Shown here: positions 8,162 to 15,950 of the stretch, piece by piece
Numbering within the stretch: position 1 is the first letter of the stretch
Layout: every line of letters begins with the position of its first letter
Origin: JAITWN01 sp964384095
Lineage (GTDB): Bacteria > Pseudomonadota > Gammaproteobacteria > SZUA-140
Length of the DNA stretch: 64,000 nucleotides
Reading direction: 5' to 3'
Assembly (NCBI GenBank): GCA_964384095.1
Contig: CAYLKC010000001.1
Coordinates: 1 to 64,000, forward strand
The notes under the pieces: generated by a model
What the model was told of the DNA's origin: nothing
Databases searched by the model: none
Seen by the model: only the letters and a program-made list of their open reading frames with translations
Program-made: the position numbers and the translations under genes

Positions 8162-9349
8162 TTATATCAGATTGGCGTACTTGCCGAGATTTTTCCGCAG
8201 CAGCAGTCTCTGCCGCCGCCACGGATCCTCCCAGGCCAGTCCGGGCCGCATCAAGCCGCGGCAAAGCCGCAGCAGGCCGGCGACGTCGTCGAGGCTGACG
8301 AATTCCGGCGCCGGGCCGTCCGGACCGCGGCAGTCGGGTCCGCCCTCGAAGCCCTGGTTGTGATAATTGCCGAGCGGCACCGAGATTCCGATTGCCGGCA
8401 CGTTCCAGGCGGTCATCGCCGTGGCCTCGCAGGCGCCGCCGTCCATGATGCGGCGCTGGTGGGCATCCGGCAGCACGCGGGCGGCGACGGCGGTCAGCAG
8501 CGCGAGCGCGCCGGCATCGAATACCGTGCGGCGATCGCCCAGGCGTACCACCGGTCCCTTGCCGATATCGGCGCCGGGCAAGGTGCGCGAGGCCTCGAGA
8601 CTGATCGCGACCACGGGGCGCCTGCGTTGCTGCAGCCAGCCGGTTTCGAGATGGGCAACCGCGCCGACGAAGCCGACCTCTTCGGCGCGGGTCAGCAGGC
8701 CGATAAAGGCGCGATCGCCCCGGGTCGCGCGGCGCCACAGTGCGCACGCGGTCTCGAGGATCGCGAAGACGCCGACCAGGTCATCGGCGGCGGGGCAGTA
8801 GAGCCGGCCGTTGTCCTGCCAGACCGGCGCGTGAAAGTCGAAGCCGCCGAACAGCGTGCGCGCCGGCGGTCGCCGGCGGCCGTCGAACATCCGGGCCGAC
8901 AGGCGCAGATCGGCCTCGTCGATGGCGCGGCCGCTGGCATGGAGGCGCACCTTCGAGAGCGTCCCGCTGCCGAGGCAACCGCTGTCATCGGCGATACGCA
9001 GGCTGGCCCCGGCCAGGCGCCGTAGCGGAGAACCGCCGTGCCAACGGATGCGCAGACGGTCGGGCGCCAGCCAGCGCAGGCCGTGAAAACCGGGGTGATC
9101 CATGTGCGCGATGAACAGCCGCAGCGGTTCCCGGGCGCGCCGGCGCAACAGGGCGAGATATTCACGCTTCGATGCCGCGCCGATGACGAGATTGCCCGCG
9201 GGGTCCTCGAAGTACGGTACGCCGGCGTCATCGAGACGTGCGCCGGCCATGCGTGCGATATGTCGTTCACGAAACGGCGCCGTTGGCAGCGACAGCAATG
9301 CGGTCAGGCGCGTGAGCGCGGTAGCGTTCAGGGGGTCACCTGCTGCCAA
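8162..9349 (-). CDS. M42-like zinc metallopeptidase (aminopeptidase family)
   Basis: About 395 residues. Metal ligands typical of M28/M42 peptidases are all present: AHMDHPG, PAADDLVGVF, TRAEEVGFVG, ISLEASRT and GNYHNQGF. It is a diverged relative of the second M42 peptidase at 13097. The start is uncertain because no ATG precedes the conserved LTALLSLPTAPFRE region. Candidates are TTG at 9349 (used here), CTG at 9331 with AGGTGA four bases upstream, and TTG at 9394. All overlap or abut the upstream 53-aa gene, implying coupling. Probable role: hydrolysis of a peptide or N-acyl peptide connected with the neighbouring ligases. Confidence 0.8.
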   Translation of the reverse strand: MAAGDPLNATALTRLTALLSLPTAPFRERHIARMAGARLDDAGVPYFEDPAGNLVIGAASKREYLALLRRRAREPLRLFIAHMDHPGFHGLRWLAPDRLRIRWHGGSPLRRLAGASLRIADDSGCLGSGTLSKVRLHASGRAIDEADLRLSARMFDGRRRPPARTLFGGFDFHAPVWQDNGRLYCPAADDLVGVFAILETACALWRRATRGDRAFIGLLTRAEEVGFVGAVAHLETGWLQQRRRPVVAISLEASRTLPGADIGKGPVVRLGDRRTVFDAGALALLTAVAARVLPDAHQRRIMDGGACEATAMTAWNVPAIGISVPLGNYHNQGFEGGPDCRGPDGPAPEFVSLDDVAGLLRLCRGLMRPGLAWEDPWRRQRLLLRKNLGKYANLI

Positions 9350-9497
9350 GTCCCATGCTGGAGCTGAACATGAAATAGTAGAAGTAGAGCGCAACTGCGA
9401 TGACGATCACTGCGATCAGCGTGATGGTGCCGGCGCGACCACGGCTGCGTCGCGGCGATGCTACGCGTGAATGCCCGGTTGTTTTGTCATTGCGCAT
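9336..9497 (-). CDS. Small single-pass membrane protein, 53 aa
   Basis: An ORF of 54 codons with an AACAGGAC ribosome site directly before its ATG. It has a basic N-terminal half (RVASPRRSRGRAG) and one hydrophobic helix (TITLIAVIVIAVALYFYYFM, about residues 24-43), then SSSMGLGSR. The positive-inside rule puts the N-terminus in the cytoplasm. It is the first gene of the leftward operon, with its 3' end overlapping the M42-like gene. I do not recognise a family; it could anchor the soluble enzymes or take part in osmosensing (speculation). Confidence 0.65.
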   Translation of the reverse strand: MRNDKTTGHSRVASPRRSRGRAGTITLIAVIVIAVALYFYYFMFSSSMGLGSR

Positions 9498-9536
9498 GTC
9501 CTGTTCGTCCAGATATATAGCTTGTCAGCAGGCGTT

Positions 9537-9566
9537 TTGGCCGTAACGCCGGAATTATAGTATAAT
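9537..9566 (+). promoter_or_regulatory. Sigma-70-type promoter of the asnO-ngg NAGGN operon
   Basis: A consensus -10 TATAAT (9561-9566) with TTGGCC (9537-9542) 18 bases upstream as a partial -35. The predicted start of transcription is near 9573, only about three bases before the asnO ATG, so the mRNA would be nearly leaderless. Confidence 0.55.
9554..9559 (-). promoter_or_regulatory. Opposing -10 hexamer for the leftward peptide-ligase operon
   Basis: On the minus strand bases 9559-9554 read TATAAT. With the rightward -10 it forms the perfect inverted repeat ATTATA-G-TATAAT. No good leftward -35 is visible. An alternative leftward -10-like TATATA/TATATC lies at about 9511-9519. Confidence 0.4.
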
Positions 9567-9575
9567 GAATCGCCT

Positions 9576-11339
9576 ATGTGCGGATTATGCGGAGAAATCC
9601 GCTTCGATCACAAGGCCCCGTCGCTGGAAGCGCTCGAACGGATGAGCGAGTCGCTTCGACCCCGCGGCCCGGACGGTTCAGGGATGTTCCGGGCCGGCCC
9701 GCTTGCCGTCGGCCATCGTCGCCTGAAGATCATCGACCTGAGCGAACACGCGCAGCAGCCGATGATCGACAGCGAGCTCGGCCTCGGCATCGTCTACAAC
9801 GGCGCCATCTACAATTACCGTGAACTCCGCCAGGAGCTCAGCGGTCGCGGTTACCGGTTTTTTTCCAGCGGCGACACCGAAGTCATCCTCAAGGCCTGGG
9901 CCGAGTGGGGCGAGCGTTGTGTCGAGCGCCTGCATGGCATGTTCGCGTTCGCGCTGTGGGAGCGCGACAGCGGCCGCCTGGTGCTGGCGCGCGACCGTCT
10001 CGGCATCAAACCGCTGTATCTCGCCGAGATCGAGGGCGGACTGCGCTTCGCATCCACGCTGCCGGCGTTGCTGGCGGCCGGCGATGTCGATACCGGCATC
10101 GATCCGGTCGCGCTGCACCATTACATGAGTTTCCATTCCGTCGTGCCGGCGCCGCATACGGTGCTGAACGGCGTGCGCAAGCTGCCGCCGGCGACGATGC
10201 TGACGATCGAGCCCGATGGACGCCGTGCCGAACGCGTCTACTGGAAGCCGGAATATGGCGGCGGCGAGGGACGCAGTTTCGAGGACTGGCGCGAGGAGCT
10301 GGGCGAGATGCTGAAGCGCGCAGTCAGGCGCCGGCTGGTCGCCGATGTGCCGGTCGGCGTGCTGCTGTCGGGCGGTCTCGATTCCAGCCTGATCGTCGGT
10401 CTGCTGGCCGAAGAGGGGCAGCGGGACATCCATACCTTCTCGGTCGGCTTCGAGAACCTGGCGGAAGAGGACGGCGACGAATTCCGCTATTCCGATATCA
10501 TCGCCGAAACCTACGCGACCCGTCACCACCGCATCTTCGTCGATTCGGAGGAATTGCTCGAACAGCTCGAGCCCTGCATCGGCGCGATGTCGGAGCCGAT
10601 GGTCAGCCACGATACGATCGGCTTCTACCTGCTGTCGCGCAAGGTCGCCGAGCACGTCAAGGTGGTGCAGAGCGGCCAGGGCGCGGACGAGGTCTTCGGC
10701 GGCTATCACTGGTATCCGCCGATGCTGGAGAGCCGGCACCCCGTTCCCGACTATGCTCGGGTCTTCTTCGATCGCGACCATCGCGAATATCTCGATGCGG
10801 TCGATTCGCGCTTTCACGGTGAGGATCACAGCCTGCGCTTCGTCGAGCGTCACTTTGCCGCCCCCGGCGCGCAGCGGGCGATCGATCGCACGCTGCGGCT
10901 GGATACCACGGTCATGCTGGTCGACGACCCGGTGAAGCGGGTCGACAACATGACGATGGCCTGGGGGCTCGAGGCGCGGGTGCCGTTCCTCGATCATGAA
11001 CTGGTCGAGTTTGCGGCGCGCATCCCGGCAGAATACAAGGTTGCGCAGGGCGGCAAGCATGTGCTCAAGGAGCTCGCGCGTCGTCATATCCCCTCCGCGG
11101 TCATCGACCGGCCGAAGGGCTATTTCCCGGTGCCGCAGCTGAAATACATGCAGGGGCCATATCTGGACCTTGCCCGCGAGGTGCTCTCTGATCCGCGCGC
11201 CCGCGCCCGCGGACTGTTCCGCCAGGCCTATGTCGACCGGCTGTTCGCGAATCCGTCCGCAGAGATCACGCCGTTGCGCGGTTCGAAGTTATGGCAGATC
11301 GTGTTGCTCGAGTACTGGCTGCAGGCACAGGGCATCTGA
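9576..11339 (+). CDS. asnO: N-acetylglutaminylglutamine amidotransferase (asparagine synthase family)
   Basis: A 587-residue class-II glutamine amidotransferase. The second residue is the catalytic Cys (MCGLCGEIRF), which fixes the start codon because the Met must be removed. RGPDGSG and VYNGAIYNYRELR belong to the glutaminase domain (about 1-200). The synthetase domain carries the PP-loop SGGLDSSLIVGL near residue 265 and QSGQGADEVFGGY. In the NAGGN pathway described in Sinorhizobium and Pseudomonas, AsnO amidates the C-terminus of N-acetylglutaminylglutamine with glutamine-derived ammonia. Followed after 3 bp by ngg. No Shine-Dalgarno is visible. Confidence 0.92.
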   Translation: MCGLCGEIRFDHKAPSLEALERMSESLRPRGPDGSGMFRAGPLAVGHRRLKIIDLSEHAQQPMIDSELGLGIVYNGAIYNYRELRQELSGRGYRFFSSGDTEVILKAWAEWGERCVERLHGMFAFALWERDSGRLVLARDRLGIKPLYLAEIEGGLRFASTLPALLAAGDVDTGIDPVALHHYMSFHSVVPAPHTVLNGVRKLPPATMLTIEPDGRRAERVYWKPEYGGGEGRSFEDWREELGEMLKRAVRRRLVADVPVGVLLSGGLDSSLIVGLLAEEGQRDIHTFSVGFENLAEEDGDEFRYSDIIAETYATRHHRIFVDSEELLEQLEPCIGAMSEPMVSHDTIGFYLLSRKVAEHVKVVQSGQGADEVFGGYHWYPPMLESRHPVPDYARVFFDRDHREYLDAVDSRFHGEDHSLRFVERHFAAPGAQRAIDRTLRLDTTVMLVDDPVKRVDNMTMAWGLEARVPFLDHELVEFAARIPAEYKVAQGGKHVLKELARRHIPSAVIDRPKGYFPVPQLKYMQGPYLDLAREVLSDPRARARGLFRQAYVDRLFANPSAEITPLRGSKLWQIVLLEYWLQAQGI

Positions 11340-11342
11340 GTC

Positions 11343-13082
11343 ATGGCGGAAGGACACCGGATACGCAACCGCCTCGAGCGCGCGCGGTCGCCCTCGCTGA
11401 GGCCGTGGGACAATCAGCCGGGCCGGCATCCGCGGCTCAAGGGCCGCAATGCGATCGTCGATTGCGGCTGGGGACGATTGATCTTCGGCCAGACCTTCGA
11501 CGAAAGACGGCTTGCGGAGACCCTGCGCGAGGAACGGGAAGGCAAGCGCGATATCGCGATGTATCTGCGCAATCCTCATGTCGTGATCTCGCAGGCGCCG
11601 CAGAGCGTATTCCTCGATCCCTCGCATACCTACCGCCTGTGGCTGGACCGCTATCGCTCGCCGCGCGCGCGGCCGCGCGGTTTCGTCATCCGCCTGCTGA
11701 ACAGTCGAGAGGACGCCGCGGCGGTCGATGCGCTGTACCGGCGCCAGCACATGGTCCCGCCCGGCGCTGATTTCATCTGGGGGCAGCGCGCATCGCGAAC
11801 GCTGACCTGGCTGGTCGCAGAGGAGGCCGCCGCCGGCGGCGGCATCGTCGGCGTGGTCTCCGGCGTCGATCATCACGAGGCCTTCGATGATCCCGAGAAC
11901 GGCGCCAGCCTGTGGGCGCTCGCGGTCGACCTGCAATCCGGCTATCCCGGCATCGGCGAGGCGCTGGTGCGCCAGCTCGCCGAGCACTATCTGACCCGCG
12001 GCCGCAGCTTCATGGACCTCTCGGTGATGCATGACAACGAAGCGGCAATCTCGCTGTACGAGAAGCTCGGCTTCGTGCGCGTCCCTGTCTTCTCGCTCAA
12101 GCGCAAGAACATCTACAACGAGCCACTGTATACCGAGAGTGCGCCGGAAGAACGTCTGAATCCCTACGCCGGCATCATCATCGCCGAGGCGCGCCGCCGC
12201 GGTATCGCTGTCGAGGTGCTCAATGAGCAGGAACAATACTTCACGCTGACCTGCGGCGGCCGCACCGTGGTCTGCCGGGAATCACTGAGCGAGATGACGA
12301 CGGCGATCGCAATGAGCCGCTGCCAGGACAAGTCGGTGACGCACCATGTGCTCGCCGGCGCGGGCCTGCGTGTGCCGGCGCAGATGCGCAGCGATGATGT
12401 CGAGGATGGGCTGGAATTCCTCGAGCGTCACCGTCGCATCGTCGTCAAGCCCGCCTGCGGCGAGCAGGGCGCCGGTATCAGCGTCGATGTGCGTACGGAG
12501 GCGCAGTTGCGCCGGGCCTGGCGCGATGCCGACCATGCCGGCGGCCGTGTGCTGCTCGAGGCCTTCGTCGAGGGCATGGACCTGCGCATCGTCGTCATCA
12601 ATTTCGAGGTCGTCGCCGCGGCGCTGCGCCATCCCGCCAGGATCACCGGGACCGGCAGGCATGACATCCGTGCGCTGATCGACAAGCAGAGTCGCCGCCG
12701 CCAGGTCGCGACCCGCGGCGAGAGCCGCATTCCGCTCGACGACGAGACCCTGCGCTGCCTTGACGACGCCGGATACTCGCTCGACGACATCCTGCCCCGG
12801 GACGAGGACCTGGTCGTGCGCAAGACGGCCAACCTGCACACCGGCGGCACGCTCGAGGATGTGACCGAACGGTTGTCGCCCGCGTTGCGCGAGGTCGCGA
12901 CCCAGGCGGCGCGCGCGCTCGACATCCCGGTCGTCGGCCTCGACCTGCTGGTACCGGCAGTCGATGGCGACGACTATGTGCTGATCGAGGCCAACGAGCG
13001 TCCCGGCCTGGCCAACCATGAACCGCAGCCGACTGCGGAGCGCTTCATCGACCTGCTGTTTCCGCATACCGCAACCGTCTGA
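11343..13082 (+). CDS. ngg: N-acetylglutaminylglutamine synthetase (GNAT plus ATP-grasp fusion)
   Basis: A 579-residue fusion protein. Residues of about 115-265 form a GNAT acetyltransferase (FVIRLLNSREDAAAVDALY, acetyl-CoA loop LQSGYPGIGEALV, SLYEKLGFVRV). Residues of about 300-575 are an ATP-grasp ligase related to cyanophycin synthetase (VVKPACGEQGAGISVDV, VLLEAFVEGMDLRIVV, DLLVPAVDGDDYVLIEANE). Together they would acetylate and ligate glutamine residues to N-acetylglutaminylglutamine, the precursor amidated by AsnO. The product accumulates as an osmolyte in the cytosol. The gene sits 3 bp after asnO and 14 bp before the M42 peptidase. Confidence 0.92.
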   Translation: MAEGHRIRNRLERARSPSLRPWDNQPGRHPRLKGRNAIVDCGWGRLIFGQTFDERRLAETLREEREGKRDIAMYLRNPHVVISQAPQSVFLDPSHTYRLWLDRYRSPRARPRGFVIRLLNSREDAAAVDALYRRQHMVPPGADFIWGQRASRTLTWLVAEEAAAGGGIVGVVSGVDHHEAFDDPENGASLWALAVDLQSGYPGIGEALVRQLAEHYLTRGRSFMDLSVMHDNEAAISLYEKLGFVRVPVFSLKRKNIYNEPLYTESAPEERLNPYAGIIIAEARRRGIAVEVLNEQEQYFTLTCGGRTVVCRESLSEMTTAIAMSRCQDKSVTHHVLAGAGLRVPAQMRSDDVEDGLEFLERHRRIVVKPACGEQGAGISVDVRTEAQLRRAWRDADHAGGRVLLEAFVEGMDLRIVVINFEVVAAALRHPARITGTGRHDIRALIDKQSRRRQVATRGESRIPLDDETLRCLDDAGYSLDDILPRDEDLVVRKTANLHTGGTLEDVTERLSPALREVATQAARALDIPVVGLDLLVPAVDGDDYVLIEANERPGLANHEPQPTAERFIDLLFPHTATV

Positions 13083-13096
13083 TAAGCTGGACAGCT

Positions 13097-14206
13097 ATGA
13101 AGCTCTTGTCAGTCGATCACGCCTACGTCCTCGATCTGCTCAAATCGCTGCTGATGACGCCGAGTCCGACCGGCTATACCGACCGCGTCGTACACCTGGC
13201 CTGCGAACAGCTCGAGCAGCTCGGCATCGACTACGAGATCACCCGCCGCGGCGCGATTCGCGCGACGCTGAAGGGCACGGTCTCCAGCCCCGACCGCGCG
13301 ATCGTCGCCCACCTGGATACCCTCGGCGCTATGGTCAAGGAGCTGAAACCCGACGGCCGGCTGCGCATCGTGCCGATCGGCCACTGGAATGCCCGCTTCG
13401 CCGAGGGCGCGCGAGTGACGATCTTCAGCGATCTGCGTTCGTATCGCGGCACGATCCTGCCGCTGAAGGCCTCCGGCCATACCTTCGGCCCCGAGATCGA
13501 CAAGCAACCGTCGAACTGGGACAACCTCGAGGTCCGCATCGATGAGGTCGCTTATAACCTCAAGGACCTGATGCGGCTCGGCATCCATGTCGGTGACATC
13601 ATCGCGATCGACGCCAGCCCGGAGTTCGCCGGCAACGGCTATATCAATTCCCGTCACCTCGACGACAAGGCCGGCGTCGCGATCCTGTTCGGCGTCGCCA
13701 AGGCGATCGTCGATGCCGGCATCGTGCTGCCGGTCGATTGTCACCTGCTGTTCACGATCTCCGAGGAGGTCGGCTCGGGCGCCTCGCATATCCTGCATCA
13801 GGACGTTGCCGAGATGGTCACTGTCGACAACGGCACGACCGCGCCTGGACAGAATTCGAGTGAATTCGGCGCGACCATTGCAATGGCCGACATGACTGGA
13901 CCGTTCGACTATCACCTGACGCACCGGCTGCTGCAGCTGTGCCAGGAGTTCGGCATCGCCCACCAGCGCGATATCTTCCGCTATTACCGTTCCGACAGCG
14001 CCGCAGCGGTGGAGGCCGGCAATGATCTGCGCGTCGCCCTGGTCACCTTCGGCGTCGATGCCTCGCATGGCTATGAGCGCATCCACTGGAATGCCCTGCA
14101 GTCGCTGATCGAACTGCTCACCATCTATGTGCAGAACTATCCGCTGTACGGCCGTGACCGCAACGCGCTCGGTCCGCGGGCCGGTTTTCCGATTCAGCCG
14201 AGTTGA
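13097..14206 (+). CDS. M42 family peptidase of the NAGGN osmoprotectant system
   Basis: A 369-residue metallopeptidase. The metal and catalytic residues are visible: IVAHLDTLGA, SRHLDDKAGVAIL, TISEEVGSGAS, VTVDNGT and DASHGYERIH. This family member is a regular third gene of asnO-ngg operons. Its job is unproven but is likely NAGGN turnover or precursor trimming (inference). It is separated by 14 bp from ngg with no promoter between. It keeps the same ligand set as the M42-like protein of the leftward operon, so the locus has two diverged M42-type peptidases. Confidence 0.9.
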   Translation: MKLLSVDHAYVLDLLKSLLMTPSPTGYTDRVVHLACEQLEQLGIDYEITRRGAIRATLKGTVSSPDRAIVAHLDTLGAMVKELKPDGRLRIVPIGHWNARFAEGARVTIFSDLRSYRGTILPLKASGHTFGPEIDKQPSNWDNLEVRIDEVAYNLKDLMRLGIHVGDIIAIDASPEFAGNGYINSRHLDDKAGVAILFGVAKAIVDAGIVLPVDCHLLFTISEEVGSGASHILHQDVAEMVTVDNGTTAPGQNSSEFGATIAMADMTGPFDYHLTHRLLQLCQEFGIAHQRDIFRYYRSDSAAAVEAGNDLRVALVTFGVDASHGYERIHWNALQSLIELLTIYVQNYPLYGRDRNALGPRAGFPIQPS

Positions 14207-14268
14207 GCGCCGGACGATAACGTATAATGCCGGCGCATCGCCCGGCCGGGCGGGGGGAGGGGCCGTCG

Positions 14269-15639
14269 ATGTCTGAGCATCACTATGACGTAGTCGTGAT
14301 CGGCAGCGGGCCGGGCGGCGAGGGCGCCGCGATGAAGGCGTCGAAAGAAGGCCGCCGCGTCGCCGTCGTCGAGGAGTTCGCCGAGGTCGGCGGCAACTGC
14401 ACCCATCGCGGCACGATCCCGAGCAAGACCCTGCGCCAGAATGTCCAGTTCGCGCTCGAGAGCGGCGCCGGCAATGGCCGTCGCTATCCCGATCTGCTGA
14501 AGACCGCGCGCGGCGTCATCCGCAAGCAGGTCGACATGCGCCGGGCCTTCTACGAGCGCAACCAGGTCGATGTCATCCACGGTCGCGCCGCGTTTACCGG
14601 AGACCACGCCGTCGAGGTTGCGAAGGCGGGTGGTGCGACCGACGTCGTCAGCGCCGATGCCTTCGTCATCGCGACCGGTTCTCGGCCCTATCAGCCGCCG
14701 GACGTCGATTTCAGCCATCCGCGCGTGCTCGACAGCGATTCCGTGCTGGAGCTGGACGACACCCCGCGTTCGATCACGATCTACGGCGCCGGCGTCGTCG
14801 GCTGCGAGTATGCCTCGATCTTCCGCAGCCTCGGGATCAAGGTCAACCTGATCAATACGCGCGGCCAGCTGCTGTCCTTCCTCGATGACGAGATCGTCGA
14901 CGCCCTGAGCTATCACCTGCGCGAGCAGGGCGTGCTGATCCGTCACAACGAGGAATACGAGCGCGTCGAGGCCGATGACGGTGGCGTCACGGTATTCCTG
15001 AAGTCGAACAAGGAAATTCGCACGGATTATCTGCTGTGGGCGCAGGGACGTACCGGCAACTCGGACCGGATGGGGCTGGAACAGCTCGGTGTGGTCACCA
15101 ACGAGCGTGGCTCGATCGTCGTCAACGATCGTTACCAGTCGAGCCGCGAGCATATCTATGCCGTCGGTGACATCACCGGCTATCCGAATCTCGCCAGCGC
15201 TGCCTACGACCAGGGTCGTTTCGCCGCCACGCACCTGGTGCGCGGCGTCTGCGAGACCGGCCTGGTCCGCCAGATCCCGACCGGGATCTACACGATTCCG
15301 GAGATCAGCTCGATCGGCGAGACCGAGCGCGAGCTGACCGCGGCGAAGGTCCCCTATGAGGTCGGCCACTCGCTGTTTCGTCACCTCGCGCGCGCGCAGA
15401 TCTCGGGCAAGACCACTGGCATGCTGAAGATCCTGTTCCACCGCGAGACGCTGAAGATCCTCGGCATCCACTGCTTCGGCGCCCAGGCCTCCGAGATCAT
15501 CCACATCGGCCAGGCAGTGATGGCCCGCGAGGACGGCGGCAATTCGCTGATGTATTTCATCAATACCACGTTCAATTATCCGACCATGGCCGAGGCCTAC
15601 CGCGTGGCGGCGCTGAACGGCCTCAATCGCGTCAGTTGA
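14269..15639 (+). CDS. sthA: Soluble pyridine nucleotide transhydrogenase (Si-specific)
   Basis: A 456-residue flavoprotein of the disulfide-reductase family. It has the FAD-binding VVVIGSGPGGEGAAM (about 8-22), GGNCTHRGTIPSK, NAD-binding IYGAGVVGCEYASIF (about 178-192), YAVGDITG and a C-terminal dimerisation domain. In GGNCTHRGTIPSK only the first redox Cys is kept and the second is Thr, which separates SthA from dihydrolipoamide dehydrogenase. It re-oxidises NADPH with NAD in the cytosol. The start at MSEHHYDVV was preferred over an ATG 42 bases upstream. A TATAAT at 14223-14228 may be its -10. Confidence 0.93.
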   Translation: MSEHHYDVVVIGSGPGGEGAAMKASKEGRRVAVVEEFAEVGGNCTHRGTIPSKTLRQNVQFALESGAGNGRRYPDLLKTARGVIRKQVDMRRAFYERNQVDVIHGRAAFTGDHAVEVAKAGGATDVVSADAFVIATGSRPYQPPDVDFSHPRVLDSDSVLELDDTPRSITIYGAGVVGCEYASIFRSLGIKVNLINTRGQLLSFLDDEIVDALSYHLREQGVLIRHNEEYERVEADDGGVTVFLKSNKEIRTDYLLWAQGRTGNSDRMGLEQLGVVTNERGSIVVNDRYQSSREHIYAVGDITGYPNLASAAYDQGRFAATHLVRGVCETGLVRQIPTGIYTIPEISSIGETERELTAAKVPYEVGHSLFRHLARAQISGKTTGMLKILFHRETLKILGIHCFGAQASEIIHIGQAVMAREDGGNSLMYFINTTFNYPTMAEAYRVAALNGLNRVS

Positions 15640-15741
15640 GACGACCGCCCGGGCGGACGTGAACCCGGCCGCCGGCTGGGTTACAATGGCCGTTCTGTGG
15701 CCGTTTCGGTCCCGGCAACCTAGGCTGAAGAAAGCACCGCT

Positions 15742-15948
15742 ATGAAAGAACTTGCACGCATGATGGTCTATACCATCGGCGCCGTATCCGTGATTTTCAT
15801 CATGATCTGGCTGACCCGGCAGGAAGGGCTTTCAGGCAACTTCATGGTGAGCGTCGCCGTCCTGCTGATCATCATCATTCCGATCACCCTCGGGGTGATC
15901 ATGGCCCGCCGCGAACGCCAGCAGCGGGAGCGCGATACCCGCTCCTGA
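15742..15948 (+). CDS. Small two-pass membrane protein, 68 aa
   Basis: Two hydrophobic helices (about 7-25, MVYTIGAVSVIFIMIWL; about 34-53, FMVSVAVLLIIIIPITLGVI) are joined by TRQEGLSGN and followed by a strongly basic/acidic tail RRERQQRERDTRS. The family is not recognised. A purine-rich GAAGAAAG precedes the ATG, and TACAAT at 15682-15687 may be a -10. It ends two bases before the TraB/GumN gene, suggesting a bicistronic unit. Confidence 0.65.
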   Translation: MKELARMMVYTIGAVSVIFIMIWLTRQEGLSGNFMVSVAVLLIIIIPITLGVIMARRERQQRERDTRS

Positions 15949-15950
15949 TC

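Noticed and set aside
9678..11087. 469-codon leftward frame opposite asnO
   Set aside because: Antisense of a gene with complete catalytic motifs; no ribosome site and no recognisable protein features.
14194..15504. 436-codon leftward frame opposite sthA
   Set aside because: Antisense of a full-length flavoprotein gene; composition typical of reverse-frame artefacts.
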